From positions 1-53,333 of the forward strand of contig DATGHL010000003.1 in assembly GCA_035308025.1 (NCBI GenBank): DNA of 53,333 bases, given 5' to 3'. The DNA is from Candidatus Binataceae bacterium (GTDB lineage: Bacteria > Desulfobacterota > Binatia > Binatales > Binataceae). The notes under the pieces are model-generated. The model saw only the letters and a program-made list of their open reading frames with translations, searched no databases and was not told the origin of the DNA. Positions 48,064 to 53,333 of the stretch are shown here, in pieces (the stretch's first letter is position 1; each line of letters starts with the position of its first letter). The translations under genes and the position numbers were made by a program.

Positions 48064-51000
48064 ATGGCGAAAACAGAACGCGGCGCCCGCATTCCGCTAC
48101 GGCATCTGTCCGTTCGCGTTCCGTGGCACGATGCCGGTTGGGACGGCACGGTCTGCCGGTCACCGCAGCTGAATTCGAGCTGTCTGGCCCTTAACCGCAT
48201 TGGCTCGACGAAGAACGAAGCGGCTGAAGAGCGTTACGCCGGACAGCTCCTCAGCGACATTCCCGACGAGAATGTGCCGCCCTGCTTTGCCGAGCGCGTG
48301 AACTTCCTGTCGCCCAAGCCGCAACGGCGGCTGGCACGTCACGCGTATGCGAAGACCAGTGACCATCACAAGCACATCCTAAATACGCCGTTCATGCACC
48401 CCGCCTTCTCCGCCGCCGCAACGCCGTTCGGCTGGCTATTGAAAGACAGGGCGTGGGGTGCGGAATGGCGCAAAGGCAAAAGCGACAACCAGTCGCTTGC
48501 CGAGCGCTACGGCATAGACTCTCGCCCCGATTACGAACCTAAGGAGCCGGATTGGCTCGACAAGAGGCCATGGATTCAAGGTCACGCCAATCAAAAGGCA
48601 TTGTTGGATGCGTTTTTTGGAGCGCTCGAACCGAAACGCAGCCTGATTTTCGTCTATGCGAAGCGCACGCCGCTCATTGACGACGACCAGTGGATGATCG
48701 TCGGCGTCGGACGCATCACATCGATTGGCGACCTTCAGGAATGGGACTACGATCCGCCAAAGAACGTTCCCATCCGCTCCTATCTGTGGGAGCGGTCGGT
48801 GTGCCATAGCATTCGTCCCAACGGCGGGGACGGAGTCCTGCTTCCCTATCATGACCTGCTGAGCCGATGCGAAAAGAACGCCGATCTTGATCCGCGGGAC
48901 TGCATCGCCTTTGTGCCGGAGGAATATCGGAACGAATTCTCATACGCGAGCGAGCACGTCACGCCGACAAGCGCGATTGCCGGGCTGCTTTCGGTGAAGG
49001 AAGCGCTGACCGCTTACAATGAGCGGTTCGGCGGCGACTGGACAGCGCAACTAAAGTGGATCGATCAGCGCCTTGGAGAATTGTGGCTTTTGCGCGGCCC
49101 CTATCCGGGATTGGGTTCGATCCTGTGCGCCATGGGCGTCGAATACGGCTATCAGCTCGCATATCAGTGCTGGGAGGCGGCAGGAGAGAACGGCGATCCA
49201 TGGCTGGTGCTCGCAGCGCTTGTGAAAAACCCAAAGACTCTCCCGGGCGACTTAAAGGTCCAAGTCGCAGGGTTCGTGGACACATGGAAGTATCTCTCCA
49301 GCGACCGAGGCAAAACGCGTATGGCGCTGGCGAAGCTGCTCGCGCGTTTCGATATTACCTTTGACCAAGCCTCTCGGTGGTGGGACCCCGCGGCGCGCAA
49401 CACAGCCGGGCTTCGGCTTGCCAATGACGAAATCAGCGATGCGGCAATCCTGAAGAATCCTTACGCGCTCTACGAATGCGACCGCTTGCAGCCGGAACCC
49501 ATCGCGTTTCGGACCATCGATCAGGGTGCCTTCCCAGAAAAGCCGGTAGCAGACGCCCATCCCATTCCCGCACCGTCGGTGTTGTCAGGGCCGGTCGATG
49601 GTAGGCGCCTGCGGTCCGCGACGGCGGCGGTTCTGGAAGACGCGGCGGTGGAAGGCCATACGCTGCTGTCGCGCGAGGAGATAATCGCGCGGCTTAAGAA
49701 ATTCAATCTCAGCCCCTCGCTACCAGCGACCGAAGACCAATACGAGATTTACGGCGATAAACTCGCGCCGGTAATCGCGCCGTGCGCGCTGGAGAATGGC
49801 AAGCTGGCCTACCAAATTGATCGTCTCGTCATGACGCGCGAGGTCATCGCATCATCGGTGCAAAAGCGCGTCAAGATGGGGAAGCGTCTCACGGTCAATA
49901 TCGACTGGCGGAGGGAGATTGACCGCGAATTCAAGGATATGTCCGCGCCGAAGGGTTCCCTCGAAGATCGCGGGCGCAATGAGAAGGCGGCGGCGCTGAC
50001 CGAACTTGCCTCATCAAGATTCTCGGTGCTGATAGGCGCTGCCGGAACCGGCAAGACGACGCTGCTGAAGTTTCTGTGCCGGGCCGCGCCTATCCAGCAA
50101 CGGGGCGTTCTGCTACTGGCGCCAACCGGAAAGGCGCGCGTGCGCCTGCAACAGGCAACGGGCGTCGAGGCCCGGACGCTCGCGCAGTTTCTGCGCCCGA
50201 ATCGATACAACGAAGCAACGCAGAGTTACCGCGTTATCGGCGACGTCGAGCGATATTCAAGTTGCAAGACGGTGATTGTCGATGAGTCCTCGATGCTCAC
50301 CGAGGATCAACTGGCGGCTCTGTTCGACAGTCTGAGCGGAGTTGACAGGATTATACTGGTCGGCGACCCGAGCCAGCTTCCGCCGATTGGTGCCGGCCGG
50401 CCTTTCATCGATATCGTCAAGCTTCTCGCGCCGGAAACATTCCCGGTGAGCAAGCCCCGCGTATCCGCAGGTTACGCAGAACTCACGATCGGCAGCCGCC
50501 AGAAAGGCGCTCACCGCCAGGATCTGGAACTGGCCGAACTGTTCAGCGGCCGCCCGAGCGGACCTGGTGGCGACGAGATCATTTCCAAACTCGCCGAAGG
50601 AAACTGCGGCGATCATTTGCGCATCTGCCCTTGGACTTCGCCATCCCATTTGGCGTCCCTGCTGCCAAAGGTCATCGGCGAGGAGTTGGATGTTGACCAG
50701 AACGATCTGGAAAAGTCGTTTGCGCTGCAAGCGCTCGGAGGCACCGAAAGCGGCGGCTACGTCTATTTCAATTTCTGGTCGGCGGGACCGGCAGCCGACA
50801 AATGGCAGGTCTTGTCACCCGTCAAAGGTGAAGCGGCGGGGACTCTGATCCTGAACCGACTCATTCAGAGCGGATTTCGCGGCGTGACACGCAAACGCGC
50901 TCAGAGCGAGGATCGACGATTTGCGAAAACCGCCTCGCCAATGGGAAGCGACGGGATCATTTACGGCGACAAGGTGATCAATCTGGGCAATCACCGGCGC

Positions 51001-51857
51001 TACAGCGTTTTCCCAAAGGAAGACAAGGATGGAAATGAGCCACTTAAAAATACGTCGCCAACGGTGAAATCGGCATTGTCACCGGGCCATTCAAAAAGAA
51101 GGGCAGCAACATCAGTCTCGACAACCTGCAGGTCACTCTCTCATCGCAACCCGGTTATCGTTACACGTACTGGGAGAACGATCTGAACGAAGATAGGAGA
51201 TTGCTGGAGCTCGCCTACGCCCTCACCGTCCACAAGGCACAGGGCAGCGAATTCGATAAGGTGTTTGTGGTGCTGCCCAATCCCTGCCGCATACTGTCGC
51301 GCGAACTTCTATACACCGCCCTCACGCGCCAGAATTCGCGTCTGATCCTGTTTTGTCAGGGCGAGCCGAACGAGCTGCTTGACTACCGGCATCTCTCCGA
51401 TGCAGCCCGCAGGCTGACCAATCTATTCGAGCCGCCGGAGCCGGTTCGGGTTGGACAGCGCGTCTATGACAACAAGCACATTCACCGCTCCCGTCGCGGC
51501 GAACTGATGATCTCCAAGTCCGAAGTCATCATCGCCAACGAACTCGCCTCAGCCGGTATCGAGTATGAATACGAGCGTCCCTACATCGGCAAGGACAACA
51601 CGCGGCGCTATCCGGATTTCACGATCGAGGATGCCGACACCGGCGTGACTTGGTTCTGGGAGCATCTTGGTATGCTCGGCGATGCAGAATACGAGCGGAA
51701 ATGGAAATTGAAGCTAGAATGGTATCGCGGGAACGGGATCGACCTCGAAGAAGAAGGCGGCGGCCCGAACGGTATGCTGCTCACAAGTACCGAGACCGAT
51801 GGCATCGATCAGGGCCAAATCTTGGGGCTGATTAAGAAAATCAAAAGCGGCGGCTAG
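48064..51857 (+). pseudogene. RecD2-like helicase with unknown N-terminal domain and C-terminal nuclease (frameshifted)
   Basis: Joined across a one-base frameshift, the gene encodes about 1264 residues. Residues 1-300 form a region I do not recognise, with a Cys/Trp-rich start (VRVPWHDAGWDGTVC). A RecD2-style middle follows (AILKNPYALYECDRLQPEPI). Helicase motifs are Walker A GAAGTGKT (658-665), Walker B VIVDESS, GDPSQLPPIGAGRPF and the late ALTVHKAQGSEFDK. The C terminus has YERPYIGKDNTRRYPDFTIE then WFWEHLGM, a PD...E-x-H nuclease-like pattern. The frame is lost at CTTAAAAATACG (51044-51054); one added base restores NYVANGEIGIVTG. A defence role is inferred from cargo position. Confidence 0.75.
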
Positions 51858-52131
51858 CGAACCCATAAGGAAACCGGACCAGTTGGGCGACGACGCCGCC
51901 GGCGACGACGACTCGCCGCCTCAATCGACGAATCTCGAATTCTGGCTTGTGCGACGGCAAGAAAGAGGCCTTCGCTGGAGCCTTTGCGGCTGTACCGACA
52001 TCGCCCCGATACCGCGGATGTTTTGATTAAATCGCAAAACCCAAGGGTTTAGCCGCCGGTGAGCGTCTTCGCCCGAGCAGCTACGAAATTTTGGGTTCTT
52101 CGAGTTAACCAATAAGGCTACTAAAGTGCCA
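51858..52131. other. Gap after the helicase-nuclease without a convincing gene
   Basis: The only protein-like stretch is a 47-codon plus-strand frame (51883-52026, TTG start) with an Asp-rich head, then NLEFWLVRRQERGLRW and a CGC pair. It has no ATG or ribosome-binding site and may be a remnant. The rest looks like spacer between convergent genes. Confidence 0.35.
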
Positions 52132-52794
52132 TTAGGACAGTAGATGGCCGAGCTGCCGCAGACGGACGCTCGCAGCTTCGGGCGATACGTTGAACAACTC
52201 GCTCGTGCGCTGAATCAGTACCTGCCCTTCAATCGAGTTGACCGCAAGCTGACCGTCAATGCCGCGCTCGGAATGAAACGCGGCGACATGCAGTTGCATC
52301 CGACTTCTCGGCATCAGCATCGCGCCCGAGATGTAGCCGGCCTGCCACTCCATCCAATAGATCCCATCGGTCGGTACGATCTGGCCTCGCAAACACTTGT
52401 GGCGCTCCTGCCGGCTGCAGTAGCGGTCGAACAACCACGCATGCCAGTGTACGTGGCCGTACTCGTGCGGCAGCGTGCTCCGCTTGCGATGCTCCCGCCA
52501 GTGCTGGAACAACAGCTCTCGCGCGATGCTCACGTGAGGCTTCTGGCCGGGGAAGAATTCAGTTACGCCATGCACTTCCTCCCCTTCCGCGCTCAAATCG
52601 CAGTACAGGTCGATCTTGGCCGTTTCGCGCTCTACCAGCTCAACAAACGCGTCGGTCGGGATCGGAATCGCGTACTGCCCGTACCGGCTTAGCAGGAGCG
52701 ACTCGATGATACTCTCGCACTCCTCCTCAAGCTCCTCGGTTTCATAAAACGGACGCTGGGGAAAACGGCCGCTCCGGTCCGGAATCATTTTCAT
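52132..52794 (-). CDS. ImmA/IrrE-family metallo-endopeptidase
   Basis: The 220-residue protein has the zinc-protease motif HEYGHVHWH (HExxH) in the middle and the family's following segment WMEWQAGYISGAMLMPRS. ImmA-type proteases cleave XRE repressors of integrative elements, releasing excision and transfer after stress. The adjacent upstream gene is an XRE repressor whose stop overlaps this start (ATGA). The C-terminal part (LFNVSPEAASVRLRQLGHLL) is the usual helix. Confidence 0.88.
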   Translation of the reverse strand: MKMIPDRSGRFPQRPFYETEELEEECESIIESLLLSRYGQYAIPIPTDAFVELVERETAKIDLYCDLSAEGEEVHGVTEFFPGQKPHVSIARELLFQHWREHRKRSTLPHEYGHVHWHAWLFDRYCSRQERHKCLRGQIVPTDGIYWMEWQAGYISGAMLMPRSRMQLHVAAFHSERGIDGQLAVNSIEGQVLIQRTSELFNVSPEAASVRLRQLGHLLS

Positions 52795-53129
52795 GATCGT
52801 TTCCCACCTTTCCCCCCTCCTTTACTTTTGAGCTCGCGCCGGAAAGCACGGTACGCGGCGGTAACCTGCTCCTCATTCGCCTCGTCCGGCCAAACGTCGG
52901 GCGGCATTCGCTGCGCCCAGAAATACAGCATGTCGCGCTCCACCTTCAGGACATCGGCGAACTGGTCGAGCAGGTAGTCGGGCGGCTTGCCGCGGTCGTG
53001 TTCGAGGTAATTCAGGTAGGTCGCTGAAATCGGCTTGCCGTCACGGTTCTTGATCAGCGCCGCAAACTCCTTCTGGCTGAGCCCCTGCGCCTTGCGTCTC
53101 TCTATCAGGAATTGTCCCAGCGTCTTCAT
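52791..53129 (-). CDS. XRE-family helix-turn-helix repressor
   Basis: The 112-residue protein has a Cro/C1-type HTH in the first 65 residues (LGQFLIERRKAQGLSQKEFA, then ISATYLNYLEHDRGKPP). A C-terminal segment (LYFWAQRMPPDVWPDEANEE) and a basic Gly/Lys tail follow. Coupled to the ImmA-like protease, it matches the ImmR/ImmA switch of ICEs. The start at 53129 has no clear ribosome-binding site. About 200 bp without a gene lie between it and the window edge. Confidence 0.88.
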   Translation of the reverse strand: MKTLGQFLIERRKAQGLSQKEFAALIKNRDGKPISATYLNYLEHDRGKPPDYLLDQFADVLKVERDMLYFWAQRMPPDVWPDEANEEQVTAAYRAFRRELKSKGGGKGGKRS

Positions 53130-53333
53130 CGCGGCGCCAGTCTTCCTCGAATGGTTGCGCTCTCTTGGCCGGCGGTCGCCGACGTAGTGCGACGCGTCGG
53201 TTGGATGGTTTCCGCTGATGTCCTCATCGTCTTCGAGGCCGACATCGCCGGTTCCTCTGGGTTCCTGGTCTAACCAAGCGCCTACTCCTTTGTTCCTCCG
53301 TAGCGTTGCCTGCCCGCGGTCGCCAAAGTGCGG

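Noticed and set aside
51883..52026. Short plus-strand frame after the helicase with a protein-like end
   Set aside because: Only a TTG start and no ribosome-binding site; possibly a remnant, so described only as part of the gap.
51921..52112. 63-codon minus-strand frame in the same gap
   Set aside because: Composition and lack of any motif suggest chance.

Overview
The window is high-GC bacterial DNA with two parts. Positions 1 to about 26.5 kb look like ordinary chromosome. From a tRNA-Ala gene at 26423 to the right edge it looks like an integrated conjugative element (ICE). The host cannot be named from sequence alone. Closely packed genes, argS followed by a SPOR-domain gene, nadK followed by recN, and a CaiB-type CoA transferase would suit an uncultured proteobacterial or Desulfobacterota/Binatota-like lineage. 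That placement is inference with low confidence.

Layout of the chromosomal part: an IS3-family end cuts an MFS transporter that also carries a frameshift (1-914). A CoA transferase and an unknown gene (936-3343), a CYTH protein, a Nudix CoA pyrophosphatase, argS and a SPOR protein follow. Next is a 1.1 kb segment with two small secreted-protein genes, bracketed by a 33-bp imperfect direct repeat. A complete tryptophan operon trpE-G-D-C-F-B-A then runs into accD (8463-15952). It is preceded by a promoter, a Trp-rich leader peptide and a terminator, which together form a classical attenuator. On the opposite strand lies a bufferin-type metallophore operon (bufA, bufB, bufC), with a strong hairpin between bufA and bufB. 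An ECF sigma factor and a zinc-finger anti-sigma factor are divergent from it. trpS, nfo (endonuclease IV), a small zinc-ribbon membrane protein, an FAD monooxygenase, nadK and recN complete this part.

Layout of the ICE: the tRNA-Ala(GGC) 3' end is the likely attachment site. Beside it are a lone DpnII/MboI-like nuclease, a GNAT/DUF1778 toxin-antitoxin pair, a tyrosine integrase and an excisionase-like HTH protein. SSB and small zinc-binding proteins follow. The mobilisation genes are a MOBF (TrwC-like) relaxase-helicase, a TrwB/TraD-type coupling protein and a ribbon-helix-helix accessory protein. The mating channel is a P-type trb cluster: traF, trbI, trbG, trbF, trbL, an exclusion-type lipoprotein, trbJ, trbE, trbD, trbC, two extra membrane proteins and trbB. 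These all lie on the minus strand as one long unit. A divergent cargo gene (48064-51857) encodes a RecD2-like helicase with an unrecognised N-terminal region and a C-terminal nuclease-like region; it has a one-base frameshift. An XRE repressor with an ImmA/IrrE protease closes the window, and the far end of the element lies outside it.

Three genes carry frameshifts (the MFS transporter, trbJ and the helicase), so either decay or consensus error must be considered. The points most worth checking are the helicase-nuclease, the trp attenuator, the bufferin operon with its internal hairpin, the long nested inverted repeat at 30982-31066, and the pairing of a MOBF relaxase with a Trb channel.
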